Assembly: GCA_963742585.1 (NCBI GenBank)
Contig: CAVUMI010000003.1
Span: 1 to 64,000, forward strand
Direction of reading: 5' to 3'
Length of the DNA: 64,000 nucleotides
Origin: JACDEA01 sp963742585
GTDB taxonomy: Bacteria > Actinomycetota > Acidimicrobiia > Acidimicrobiales > JACDEA01
Part shown: positions 24,722-33,112 of the stretch, in pieces
Layout: every line of letters begins with the position of its first letter
Numbering within the stretch: position 1 is the first letter of the stretch
Made by a program: the position numbers and the translations under genes
The notes under the pieces: model-generated
What the model was told of the DNA's origin: nothing
Databases searched by the model: none
The model's input: the letters and a program-made list of their open reading frames with translations, nothing else

Positions 24722-25912
24722 ATGGACCTCGAGGAACTCGCAGATGTGATGGAGGACCTCGAGGTGCCGCGGAGTTGCGATGGCCTGCGCCAGTACTTCG
24801 CGCTGGTGAGTCGGCTCGAGGCCAAGCTGGCGCCGGCCATCGACGCGGTGGCCGACTCGGGCGAGTGGCAGATCGAGGGCGCGGTCTCCATGGTTTCCTG
24901 GCTCCGCGAGCACGGGCGCATGGCCGGGGGCTCGGCCAAGACCTTGACCACCGTTTCGGCCCGGGTAGCCGAGCTGCCGGTGACCGCCGCGGCCTGGGAA
25001 ACAGGTGCGCTGTCGTCGGGTCAGGTCCGCGCCATCGTGGCCAATGTCTCTCAGCGCCGGGTGGGCCTCTTCGCCTCCCACGAGGAAGAGCTGATCCCCC
25101 GCCTGGTGCCCCTCAGCGTGGCCGACACCGCCTCGACGATGAACGACTGGCGCCTGCGCGCCGATGCCCTCGATGAGGGGCCCGGCGAACGCGAGACCTC
25201 CCGCGAGCTGTCCTTCTCCCGCACCTTTGGTGGCCGGCGCGAGCTGCGGGGCTCCTATGACGATGCCCCGGGCCAGGTCATCGACGCCGCCCTGGCGCTG
25301 GCCAGCACCACCGACGCAGAGACCGAGACCCGCACGGCCAAGGAACGCCGGGCCGACGCGCTCATCGACATCTGCCAGTACTTCTTGGACAACCAGCGAA
25401 CCAAGCGCGGTGGCCGCCACCGCCCGCACCTGAACCTGGTGGCCGATGTCGAAGACCTCGAGACCGGCCTGCCCGGTCGCTTCATCGACGGCTCCCCCGC
25501 GCCGGCCGCGGTCATCGAGTCGATCCTCTGTGACTGCAACCTGCATCGGGTACTGAAGTCCGGTCGCTCGGCCATCCTCGACTACGGCCGCTCGGTGCGC
25601 ACCGCGCCACCTGATCTGTTCAATGCCATCGCCCTACGCGACGGCCACTGCCGCGAACCGGGCTGTGACCGGCCGCCGGCCTGGTGCGATGCCCATCACG
25701 TCGATGTGTGGGACGAACGCGGCGTCACCAGCCTTGAGAACAGCGTCCTGCGCTGTGTCCGCCACCACCATCTGTGGCATAAACGCCGCAAGCTCGGGTG
25801 GACCGAGCGCCTGGAGCCCGACGGCACGCTCCACATCACCGACCCCGGTCACCGGGTCTATTCGAGCTACCCCGCGGGACCCATGGCGCAACGGCAACTG
25901 CTGGTTTCCTGA
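24722..25912 (+). CDS. DUF222 / HNH endonuclease domain protein (13E12-type)
   Basis: About 396 residues. An N-terminal helical DUF222 region (about 1-300) is followed by an HNH module: CREPGCDRPPAWCDAHHVDV, then NSVLRCVRHHHLWHKRRKLG. Cys pairs and His residues for metal binding are present. This family is abundant in actinomycetes, is often multi-copy, and is suspected to be mobile or stress-linked; the true role is unknown. The SOS-box promoter indicates induction by DNA damage. No flanking repeats marking a transposable unit were seen. Confidence 0.88.
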   Translation: MDLEELADVMEDLEVPRSCDGLRQYFALVSRLEAKLAPAIDAVADSGEWQIEGAVSMVSWLREHGRMAGGSAKTLTTVSARVAELPVTAAAWETGALSSGQVRAIVANVSQRRVGLFASHEEELIPRLVPLSVADTASTMNDWRLRADALDEGPGERETSRELSFSRTFGGRRELRGSYDDAPGQVIDAALALASTTDAETETRTAKERRADALIDICQYFLDNQRTKRGGRHRPHLNLVADVEDLETGLPGRFIDGSPAPAAVIESILCDCNLHRVLKSGRSAILDYGRSVRTAPPDLFNAIALRDGHCREPGCDRPPAWCDAHHVDVWDERGVTSLENSVLRCVRHHHLWHKRRKLGWTERLEPDGTLHITDPGHRVYSSYPAGPMAQRQLLVS

Positions 25913-25963
25913 GCGGCGTCGCCGAGCCGACTATGCGCGGCGCGGCGGCGTAATGTCGCCGCG

Positions 25964-27065
25964 ATGTCGCTCTCGCCGCTCGACGACTATCCGGTACATC
26001 AGATCGCCGAGCCGATCCGGCGCGTCGGTACCAGCGACCGGAACTTCTACGACAGGTACTACTTCAATGCGTTCCCGCATTCGGGCGACCTGTTCCTGAT
26101 CACGGGACTCGGCGTGTATCCCAACCTGGGCGTGGCCGATGCCTTCGTCTGCGTTCTGCACGAGAACAAGCACCGGGTCGTACGTGCCTCGCGTGAGCTC
26201 GGCGTCGACCGCATGAAGACCACCGTCGGGCCGTTCCGAATCGAGGTGATCGAGGGTCTGAAGAAGCTGCGTGTGATCCTCGAGCCCAACGAGTGGGGCG
26301 TCGCCTACGACCTGACGTGGGACGGGTTCGAGCCCGCCCACGAGGAGCCCCGGCACTTCATTCGGACGGCGCACGACCGAACCACGTTCGACACCTGCCG
26401 GCTGGCCCAGATGGGTGGGTGGACCGGCACGCTGGAATTGCCGGACAAGACCGTCACCGCGTCGCCCGACATGTGGTGGGGCTCGCGTGATCGGTCGTGG
26501 GGTGTGCGCCCGGTAGGCGAGGCCGAGCCGCCCGGTATCGGTGTCGCCACGCCGATGTCGACCTTCTACTGGAACTACGCGCCGATCCGGTTCCCTGGTT
26601 TCTCACTCTTCTACATCGCGCAAGAGGACCGGGAGGGCAACCGGGTCATCGAGGAGGCGCTGCGCGTGTGGGACGACGGGACGCCACGAGCACTTCGGCC
26701 GACCGGAGCACCACCTCGAGTGGCGATCCGGCACGCGGATGGTCGATAGAGGAGTGATCACGATGGGCGACCTCAAGGTGGAGATCGAACCCATGCTGCA
26801 GTGCCATCTCGGGATCGGCACCGGTTACGGGTTCGACCAGGACTGGCGTCACGGCGCGTATCAGGGCCCGCTCGTCGTGCAGGGTCTCACGCTTGACCTC
26901 GACAACCCCGACGACGCGGCGCGCATGATGGGCATCGTCGACAGCGCGGCCCGGTTCCGGCTCGACGGCGAGGTGGGCTACGGCCTGTGGGAGTACTTCG
27001 TGATCGGCCCGCACGACAAGTACGGCTTCAAGGATCTTCTCGATGGGAGCGGAGCGACCCAGTGA
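25964..27065 (+). CDS. Conserved hypothetical protein, interrupted by a frameshift
   Basis: The first part MSLSPLDDYPVHQIAEPIRR to about 26680, and the second part from RHEHFGRPEHHLEWRSG to 27065, join if one G is removed from a GGG run near 26680. The joined length is about 366 residues. Many aromatic and Trp residues (MWWGSRDRSWGVRPVG) suggest a beta-barrel ligand-binding or lipocalin/CrtC-like fold, but I cannot assign a family. TAATGT lies 13 bases before the ATG (leaderless pattern). Followed by a kinase-like gene in the same direction. Confidence 0.7.
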
Positions 27066-27078
27066 ACAGAGTGCCCTG

Positions 27079-27115
27079 GGCATTTCGCCATCCGAAGGAT
27101 GGCGTTTGAAATGCC
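27079..27115. terminator. Hairpin covering the start of the kinase-like gene
   Basis: GGCATTTC (27079-27086) pairs with GAAATGCC (27108-27115), and GCCATCC (27087-27093) pairs with GGATGGC (27097-27103), loop GAA, with a 4-base bulge. It follows the previous stop by 13 bases and contains both candidate start codons (27099 and 27111). It could act as a terminator or as translational control. Confidence 0.55.
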
Positions 27116-28148
27116 GATCCCTGAGCAGAGAGACTTCGAGGCGACGCGGAAGGTGCTGGCCGAGTGGTTGCGCGACAGAGTCGGCGACGTCGAGGTGTCC
27201 CAGCTGGTCATCCCCGACGGCACTGGGTACTCGAACGAGACGCTGTTGTTCGATGCGGGCGACGCGGGCTACGTGTTGCGGGTCAAGCCCACGGGTTACC
27301 AGCTGTTCCTCGAGTCCGACTTCGAGCGACAGTTCGAGATCATGAAGCTGGTCTCGGAGTCCACCTCGGTGCCGATGCCGAAGATGCTGTGGTTCGAGCC
27401 GGATGACAGTTGGCTCGGTGCGCCGTTCTTCGTGATGAGCAAGGTGGCCGGCCAGATCCCGTCCGACAACCCGTGTTACAACATCGAGGGGTTCCTGGCC
27501 GACGCGTCGGTCGCACAGCGACGCCAGCTCTGGGAGAGCGCGATGCATGCGTTCACCGGGCTCCACCGCGAGATTCCCGCGGACAAGGTTGCCTTCATCG
27601 GCAAGCCCGAACGCGGGGCGACCGGCTTCGACCAGCAGTGGTCGTACTGGACCGACTCGTTCACCTGGGCCGCGCAGGGTCGCGAGCAACCGGTCGCCGA
27701 CCAAGCGCTGGCTTGGCTCGAGGCGAACATGCCCGCCGACCGGCCCACGGGTTTCGCGTGGGGCGACGCCCGTCCCGGCAACATGATCTTTGACGACTTC
27801 GAGTGCCGGGCCGTCCTCGACTGGGAGATGGTGTCGCTCGGGGGGCACCTGAGCGACCTGGGCTGGTGGCTCTTCCTCGATCGCTTCCATAGCGAGGGCT
27901 ACGGCGTGCCCCGCCTCGAAGGGCTAGGGACGCGGGCCGAGTCAATCGCCTTATGGGAGGACCGCGTCGCGCCGACGGCCGGAGTCGAGTGGTACGAGAT
28001 CTACGCCGGCTTCAAGTTCGCGGTGATCATGATCAAGCTCTCCCAACTCTTCGAGCACTGGGAGATGATGCCCGTCGCCGACGCCCAAGCCATGGAACGC
28101 GACAACCCCGTAACCGCAGTCCTTGCCGCCATGCTCCGCGAGGCCTAG
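27099..28148 (+). CDS. Aminoglycoside-phosphotransferase-like kinase (APH / ACAD10-type)
   Basis: About 349 residues; the ATG at 27111 (MPIPEQRDFEATRK) is an alternative start. The kinase-like catalytic loop reads WGDARPGNMIF (Asp and Asn present, the usual leading His is Trp), and the metal motif is VLDWEM. Proteins of this type often lie in lipid and steroid clusters beside acyl-CoA dehydrogenases and may phosphorylate hydroxyacyl-CoA, as proposed for ACAD10/11. The start region sits in a hairpin. Ends with the motif AVLAAMLREA, after which a hairpin begins. Confidence 0.85.
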   Translation: MAFEMPIPEQRDFEATRKVLAEWLRDRVGDVEVSQLVIPDGTGYSNETLLFDAGDAGYVLRVKPTGYQLFLESDFERQFEIMKLVSESTSVPMPKMLWFEPDDSWLGAPFFVMSKVAGQIPSDNPCYNIEGFLADASVAQRRQLWESAMHAFTGLHREIPADKVAFIGKPERGATGFDQQWSYWTDSFTWAAQGREQPVADQALAWLEANMPADRPTGFAWGDARPGNMIFDDFECRAVLDWEMVSLGGHLSDLGWWLFLDRFHSEGYGVPRLEGLGTRAESIALWEDRVAPTAGVEWYEIYAGFKFAVIMIKLSQLFEHWEMMPVADAQAMERDNPVTAVLAAMLREA

Positions 28149-28182
28149 CTGTAGCTAGCACTGCGCCAACGATGGCGCGGTA

Positions 28183-28224
28183 GTGGTCGTGATTTGACGG
28201 CTTCGGCGCCGAAATCACGACCAC
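28183..28224. terminator. Inverted-repeat hairpin downstream of the kinase-like gene
   Basis: GTGGTCGTGATTT (28183-28195) and AAATCACGACCAC (28212-28224) pair perfectly around a 16-base loop that itself contains GGC/GCC pairs. It lies in the 233-base gap 28149-28381, the rest of which shows no ORF with coding character. Confidence 0.65.
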
Positions 28225-28381
28225 CAGCGCGCACTCGAGGTGGAGTCGGGTCAGTGCCGTTGCGAGCACGGATCAAGTTGAGGCACACGCCAAGCCCCGA
28301 GGACGCGCCACCAGGATCGACAGTTGATCGCTAAGACTTGTCTACCTAGGCCCATAAAACGCGTGCGTGTAGGAGTGAGTG

Positions 28382-28989
28382 ATGGCGACCCCGGTCTATC
28401 TCGAGGTGGGGAGTAAGAAGGTCTTCGCCTGCGCGGTTGATTGGGTGGGGTGGGCGCGGTCGGGGAAGACGGAGGAGGAGGCGCTGGACACGCTCGCTGA
28501 GTACGTCGACCGGTACCGCGTGGTGCCCGAGCGGGCGGGACTGAACTTCGCGCAGTCGCACACGTTCGACGTTGTCGAGCGGGTGAAGGGCAACGCCACC
28601 ACCGAGTTCGGTGCGCCCGGCGTCGTGCCGCAGCTGGACCTACCTACGGTGACGAAGGCCCAAGCCGCCAAGCTGACCAAGCTGGTCGAGGCGTCGTGGT
28701 GGGCGTTCGACCGCGTGGTCAAGCGCGCGCCGCCGCGCTCCGGAAGGGACCCCGTGGCGGCGGCCGGGGTCGCGACAAGATCGTCGAGCACGTGCGCGAC
28801 GCTGAAAAGGCCTACGCCGCGAAGCTCTTGCTGCCGCCCAAGGAGCGTGAGCGCGAAGCCATTGCGACCGCGTTGCAGACCGCGGTCGGCGCCGGCGAAT
28901 GGAAATGGCCCCCGCGCTACGCGGCCCGGCGCATCGCCTGGCACGCCCTCGACCACGCGTGGGAGATCGAGGACAAGAGCGGCGTCTGA
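28382..28989 (+). CDS. HicB-like / DinB-like hypothetical protein, interrupted by a frameshift
   Basis: The N-terminal part (FACAVDWVGWARSGKTEEEAL) resembles the HicB antitoxin fold. The C-terminal part (PPRYAARRIAWHALDHAWEI) resembles DinB-like proteins. They lie in different frames and join near 28735 by restoring one base in a GCCGCC run, giving about 203 residues. The start at 28382 has AGGAG at 28371-28375. No toxin partner (HicA) is adjacent, so a toxin-antitoxin role is not supported. The stop codon lies inside the next hairpin. Confidence 0.65.
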
Positions 28990-29038
28990 CTTTCGGACAC
29001 TTATCGCCCTGGGAGGGCGATAAGTGTCCAGAAGTCAG
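28986..29038. terminator. Bidirectional hairpin containing both convergent stop codons
   Basis: 24-base arms 28986-29009 and 29015-29038 with two mismatches, loop TGGGA. The left arm carries the TGA (28987-28989) of the + strand gene. The right arm carries the TGA (29035-29037, as TCA) of the - strand DinB gene. Confidence 0.75.
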
Positions 29039-29571
29039 GAAGTAGTAGCGGTCGCGGTTCCCTCCTCGGCCCACTTGTGGTGCATGCGGCCGTGATCGGC
29101 GTTGGCGGCCATGATGCCGCCGACGGTGCCGTCGGCCCACGGCGCGCCGGGGATCTTCGACAGGAGTTGCTCGTCGCTGAGCTCTGACAGCAGTTTGAAC
29201 GTGTCGGCCCGCACCGCCAGCCCGATGCGGACGAGCTCGTCGAACGGCCTGCCACGGTTCTCGTCGGCCCAGCCTTCGGTCCACTCGTGGACGCTGGCCA
29301 TGATCTCTTCCATCGTCTGGCGGGTGCCGTCCTCCTTCACCCAACGCGCCATGCCCGGCTGCCCCTCGAGGTGACGGCGGAACATTCCGTTCCAGTTCTT
29401 CTCGATGAGCGTGGTGTGCACGAAATGGTCGGCGTACGACCATGTCTTCGCCGGGTCGTGCTCGCTTTGCGTGCGGGGGGCGTAGAGGTCGGCTGCACTC
29501 ATCTGCGACAGCGTCTCGAGCAACCACGTACGGTCGCGGCTCAGCTTCACCTCGATGTCGATCCGATTCAT
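29035..29571 (-). CDS. DinB-family protein (mycothiol-dependent enzyme-like)
   Basis: 178 residues, start at MNRIDIEVKLSRDRTWLLET; the longer open frame upstream is on the antisense of other genes. The helical bundle has metal-ligand His candidates in SYADHFVHTTLIEKNW and ANADHGRMHHKW, as in the maleylpyruvate-isomerase/DinB superfamily of actinomycetes, which often uses mycothiol. Divergent from the small gene at 29601, with 29 bases between the starts. Substrate unknown. Confidence 0.82.
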   Translation of the reverse strand: MNRIDIEVKLSRDRTWLLETLSQMSAADLYAPRTQSEHDPAKTWSYADHFVHTTLIEKNWNGMFRRHLEGQPGMARWVKEDGTRQTMEEIMASVHEWTEGWADENRGRPFDELVRIGLAVRADTFKLLSELSDEQLLSKIPGAPWADGTVGGIMAANADHGRMHHKWAEEGTATATTS

Positions 29572-29600
29572 ACCGCCATCTTGCCGAATAGCCTTGTTGT

Positions 29601-29903
29601 GTGACCACAATGGCAGAGCGGCTCGAGGCGGTGCGGGAGAAGGTTGACAGCGCGCGCGACGCAGTAGCGAGCGACAACGGGGCGTCACCGGTTCTCGCCG
29701 CGGTGGTGAACGAGTTCGCCAAGAAGGCGGACAAAGCGGTTGCGTCCGCTGACGAACGCGTCGCGGTGATCGAACTCGAGCAGGCTGGCGACAGCGCGAA
29801 GGCGGCGGCCGAGGCGGACGCCGGTGTGGCGTCGGCCACGCGCGACGCAGTGCTCGAGGCTCATCTGGCGATCTGCATCGCGAAGGGCAAACTCGACCTC
29901 TGA
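29601..29903 (+). CDS. Small Ala-rich helical protein
   Basis: 100 residues, almost entirely helical and Ala/Glu/Lys-rich (AERLEAVREKVDSARDAVAS), compatible with a coiled coil. TAGCCT at 29589 lies 12 bases before the GTG (leaderless pattern); ATG at 29610 is the alternative. No family recognised. Confidence 0.6.
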   Translation: MTTMAERLEAVREKVDSARDAVASDNGASPVLAAVVNEFAKKADKAVASADERVAVIELEQAGDSAKAAAEADAGVASATRDAVLEAHLAICIAKGKLDL

Positions 29904-29906
29904 TCG

Positions 29907-30362
29907 CTACAGGGTGAGGATGTAGTTCACATCTTCGACGCCGCTGGGCGCGTACACCGGCCGCACGGCCTCGGTGAGAACCCACCCCCGCCGTTCGTAC
30001 ATGGCTCGGGCCAACGTGTTCTCGCGCAACACCCAAAGCGACGCCCCCTCGTAGCCCAGTTCTCGCAGCCGGTCGAGGGCGGCGTCGTGCAATCGGGCGC
30101 CGACGCCGCGGCGCCAGTACTCGGGGTCGACATAGAGGTGCGACAGCCACCCGTCGCTCGCCTGTACGAGCCCGATCACCGCGCTGCGGTCTACCGCAAC
30201 CAGACACTGAGCGCCGCGCAACGCCTCGACCAGCGACTCGATCGTGGGCTTGGGCGCCTCGGGCGGAAAGATGTCGGCGTACGCGGTCAGCGCGGAGCGG
30301 AGCCACACCGCGGCCATCGCGTCCAGATCCGCCGCGGTGGCGTCCCGAATCTCACTCAGCAT
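29907..30362 (-). CDS. GNAT-family N-acetyltransferase
   Basis: 151 residues. The acetyl-CoA motif lies in YVDPEYWRRGVGARLHDAAL (R/Q-x-x-G-x-G/A type), followed by ASLWVLRENTLARAMYERRG, the usual C-terminal half. N-terminal IRDATAADLDAMAAVW is typical. It acetylates an unknown amine. It ends 3 bases from the opposite small gene, tail to tail. Confidence 0.88.
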   Translation of the reverse strand: MLSEIRDATAADLDAMAAVWLRSALTAYADIFPPEAPKPTIESLVEALRGAQCLVAVDRSAVIGLVQASDGWLSHLYVDPEYWRRGVGARLHDAALDRLRELGYEGASLWVLRENTLARAMYERRGWVLTEAVRPVYAPSGVEDVNYILTL

Positions 30363-30384
30363 CCCCGATCGCCTTCCGGTTCAC

Positions 30385-31422
30385 TTAACCGAGGATCACC
30401 TCGGCGACGCCCCGCATCTCATCGACGCTGCCCGCGCCGATCACCAGCATCGTGACGCCGGACTCCTCCCACATGGCCAGGTCGTCGCGGATCTTGGCTG
30501 CGGGGCCCACCAGCGCGATGTCGGCCGCCATCTGCGCGGGCACCGCGGCGATGGCCTTGTCTCGCTCGCCGGCGAAGAACAGATCTTGGATCTCGTTGGC
30601 CTCGGCCTCGTACCCCATCCGCGAGAACACCTGCTTGTGAAAGTTCATGTCCTTGGCGCCCATCCCGCCGATGTAGAAGCCGAGCGTCGGCTTCATGGCG
30701 TCGAGCGTCCCTTCGATGTCGTCGGTGATGACGACGCTGCAGTTGGTCGCGATCTCGAACGTCTCGCGTTTGCCGCGCGCCCCTGGACGGGCGAAGCCTT
30801 CGTCGAGCCAGCCGTTGTACATGTCGGCCACCTTGGGCGAGTAGTAGATCGGCAGCCATCCGTCGGCGATCTCCGCGGTCATCGCCACGTTCTTCGGTCC
30901 CTCGGCGCCCAAGAAGATCGGCACGTCGGCGCGCAACGGATGCACGATCGGCTTGAGCGGCTTGCCGAGACCCAGTGAGTTGGGCCCCGCGTAGGGAAGC
31001 GGGTAGTGCGGACCGTCGCTGGTGACCGGACCTTCGCGCTTGAGGACCTGGCGCACGATGTCGACGTACTCGCGGGTCCGGGCCAGTGGCTTGCCGAACG
31101 GCTGGCCGTACCAACCCTCCACCACCTGCGGCCCCGACACGCCGAGACCGAGCACCGCCCGCCCGCCGGAGAGGTGGTCGAGGGTGAGGGCGTGCATGGC
31201 TACCGACGTCGGCGTGCGCGCGGAGATCTGCACGATCGAGGTGCCGAGTCTGATGCGCGACGTCCTCGAACCGTGCCAGGCCAGCGGCGTGAATGCATCC
31301 GACCCCCACGCCTCGGCGGTGAACACCGTGTCGAAGCCGAGCTTCTCGGCCTCCAGCATCTTGTCGAGCGCGTCGGTGGGCGGTTGGGCCATCCAATAGC
31401 CCAGGGTCAGGCCGAGCTTCAT
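30385..31422 (-). CDS. F420-dependent LLM-class oxidoreductase (Rv3520c-like)
   Basis: About 345 residues, a TIM-barrel of the luciferase-like monooxygenase class. MKLGLTLGYWMAQPPTD, FTAEAWGSDAFTPLAWHGS and GVSGPQVVEGWYGQPFGKPL match mycobacterial Rv3520c as I remember it; that gene lies in the cholesterol regulon beside ltp4/ltp3. It probably reduces or oxidises a steroid intermediate with F420H2. The longer upstream frame is ignored because the start at 31422 lies in a symmetrical palindrome with a TAGATT -10 13 bases upstream. Confidence 0.88.
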   Translation of the reverse strand: MKLGLTLGYWMAQPPTDALDKMLEAEKLGFDTVFTAEAWGSDAFTPLAWHGSRTSRIRLGTSIVQISARTPTSVAMHALTLDHLSGGRAVLGLGVSGPQVVEGWYGQPFGKPLARTREYVDIVRQVLKREGPVTSDGPHYPLPYAGPNSLGLGKPLKPIVHPLRADVPIFLGAEGPKNVAMTAEIADGWLPIYYSPKVADMYNGWLDEGFARPGARGKRETFEIATNCSVVITDDIEGTLDAMKPTLGFYIGGMGAKDMNFHKQVFSRMGYEAEANEIQDLFFAGERDKAIAAVPAQMAADIALVGPAAKIRDDLAMWEESGVTMLVIGAGSVDEMRGVAEVILG

Positions 31423-31437
31423 AGATTTGAATCTATG
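31420..31437. promoter_or_regulatory. Palindrome holding two divergent start codons and two -10 elements
   Basis: CATAGATTTGAATCTATG has 8-base arms. The ATG of each divergent gene forms one end, and TAGATT (TAnnnT) lies 13 bases before each ATG on its own strand. Only 12 bases separate the two coding regions, so both messages are probably leaderless and their promoters overlap. Confidence 0.6.
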
Positions 31438-32142
31438 TCCGCCGACCGGCCACTGATCGCTGCGGTGCGTAAAGACCTGCAAACGGCGGCCGACCCGGAG
31501 AAGGCGCCGGCCATGCAGGCGTACATGAAGTCGGCCATGCCGTATCACGGCGTGAACGCGCCGGGCGTGCGCCGCATCACGAAAGCATTGTTCGACGCGC
31601 ATCCCCTGGACGGCGTCGACCGATGGACCGACACGGTGCTCGCGATGTGGCGAACCGCGAAGTTCCGCGAGGAGCGTTACGCGGCGATCGAGCTCTCGGG
31701 TCATCGTCTCTACCGCGCCCACCAGCAACCTGTCGCCCTCGCCATCTACGACGAGATGCTCGTGACCGGCGCGTGGTGGGACTACGTCGACGCGGTGGGC
31801 ATCCACCGTGTCGGCCCATTGTTGCGGGCCTATCCCGAAGACATTCGGCCGGTGATCGAATCGTGGAGCACCGATGCCGACCTCTGGCGACGTCGCGCGT
31901 CGATCATTTGCCAGATCAGCTTCCGGGGCGAGGCCGACCTTGACCTGCTCTACCGCTGCATCGAGCCGAACCTGGCTGATCGTGATTTCTTCATCCGCAA
32001 GGCCATCGGCTGGGCCCTGCGGACCTATGCCTGGGCTGAGCCCGCTGAGGTGGTTCGTTACGTCACGGCCAACAAGGACCGCCTCAGCCGCCTCAGTCAG
32101 CGGGAAGCGCTAAAGAACGTTCACGGGCGTCGGCCGGGCTGA
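31435..32142 (+). CDS. DNA alkylation repair protein (AlkD-like)
   Basis: 235 residues of HEAT-like helical repeats. KSAMPYHGVNAPGVRRITKA, YVDAVG and RDFFIRKAIGWALRTYAW are characteristic of AlkD-type glycosylases, which remove alkylated bases without base flipping. The ATG at 31435 is chosen from the palindromic promoter. The 3' end overlaps the convergent DUF6457 gene by 50 bases. Confidence 0.88.
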   Translation: MSADRPLIAAVRKDLQTAADPEKAPAMQAYMKSAMPYHGVNAPGVRRITKALFDAHPLDGVDRWTDTVLAMWRTAKFREERYAAIELSGHRLYRAHQQPVALAIYDEMLVTGAWWDYVDAVGIHRVGPLLRAYPEDIRPVIESWSTDADLWRRRASIICQISFRGEADLDLLYRCIEPNLADRDFFIRKAIGWALRTYAWAEPAEVVRYVTANKDRLSRLSQREALKNVHGRRPG

Positions 32143-32305
32143 TACCGGCCTTGGCCGCCAACCAGCAGGCGATTGGGGCGGCGGTCCGCTCTGACGCGTG
32201 GGCCGCCGTTGCCGCCAATCCGAGGAGGGCGTCGAACTCCTCGGCTGATGGCGGGGCCACGCCCAGGTCGGCGGCGAACCTCTCGATCCATTGTTGCGCG
32301 TTCAC
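32093..32305 (-). CDS. DUF6457 small protein
   Basis: 70 residues, MNAQQWIERFAADLGVAPPS then AAHASERTAAPIACWLAAKA. This small domain is commonly found next to fdhD/mobA molybdenum-cofactor genes in actinomycetes, the context seen here. TAGCTT lies 12 bases before the ATG (leaderless). It diverges from fdhD with 18 bases between the starts. Confidence 0.75.
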   Translation of the reverse strand: MNAQQWIERFAADLGVAPPSAEEFDALLGLAATAAHASERTAAPIACWLAAKAGISPADARERSLALPAD

Positions 32306-32323
32306 GGCGCGAAGCTAGGCGTT

Positions 32324-33112
32324 GTGCGAGGCCGGACGGAAGACGTATTGGTGACCCGAGTCGATGACACGGGCAGTAAACGCGTCCCCGACCACGTCAT
32401 TGTCGAGGAACCGCTGGAGATCCAGCTCGACGGGCAACTCGTCAGTGTGACGATGCGCACCCCCGGTAACGACTTCGAGCTGGCGGTCGGGTTCCTGCAT
32501 GCCGAAGGCCTGATCGACGACGTCACCATCCAGACGATCCGCTACTGCGCAACCGGAAGCGCGGTCGAGACCAACTTCAACACGGTGACGGTCGAGACCG
32601 GCATCGAGCGACCCGACGTGCGGGCCCGGTTGACGACGACGACTGCGGCGTGCGGCGTGTGTGGCTCCCAATCGATCGAGGAATTGGTGGCGCGGCTCAG
32701 GCCACTGACCACGCCGCCGGCCCTCGACCTGGCCGTCGTCGTCAAGGCGGCCGATGCGGCGCGCGAGGCACAGGCCTTGTTCACCGAGACGGGCGCGGTG
32801 CATGCCGCAGCGGCCTTCGACCTGGCGAGCGGCGATATCGTGCAGATCCGCGAAGACATCGGACGTCACAACGCGGTCGACAAGGTCGTCGGCCGGCTGC
32901 GACTCGACGGGGCGCTGCCCGCCGCCGCCCTCGGTCTGTTCGTCAGCGGGCGGGCCAGCTTCGAGATGGCGCAGAAGGCGTGGGCGGCCGGGTTCCCATG
33001 GGTGGTCGCCGTGGGCGGCGTGTCGTCACTGGCCATCGCCACGGCCAAGCAAGGCAACCTTGGGTTAGCCGGTTTCCTGCGCGACGCCAGCTTCACCGTG
33101 TACGCGCCTTGA
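32324..33112 (+). CDS. fdhD: Formate dehydrogenase accessory sulfurtransferase FdhD
   Basis: About 262 residues. The conserved cysteine loop TAACGVCGSQSIEEL transfers sulfur to the molybdenum cofactor. VEEPLEIQLDG, MRTPGNDFELAVGFLHAEGL and DIGRHNAVDKVVG are diagnostic. GTG at 32324 is preferred because the upstream part of the open frame overlaps the DUF6457 start. It overlaps mobA as TTGA. No molybdenum enzyme gene is present in the window. Confidence 0.93.
   Translation: MRGRTEDVLVTRVDDTGSKRVPDHVIVEEPLEIQLDGQLVSVTMRTPGNDFELAVGFLHAEGLIDDVTIQTIRYCATGSAVETNFNTVTVETGIERPDVRARLTTTTAACGVCGSQSIEELVARLRPLTTPPALDLAVVVKAADAAREAQALFTETGAVHAAAAFDLASGDIVQIREDIGRHNAVDKVVGRLRLDGALPAAALGLFVSGRASFEMAQKAWAAGFPWVVAVGGVSSLAIATAKQGNLGLAGFLRDASFTVYAP

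Noticed and set aside
24722..25912. Insertion sequence or homing element around the HNH gene
   Set aside because: No terminal inverted repeats, target duplications, transposase or interrupted gene were seen.
28382..28989. HicAB toxin-antitoxin system
   Set aside because: Only a HicB-like fold is suggested; no HicA-type toxin gene lies next to it and the C-terminal half is DinB-like.
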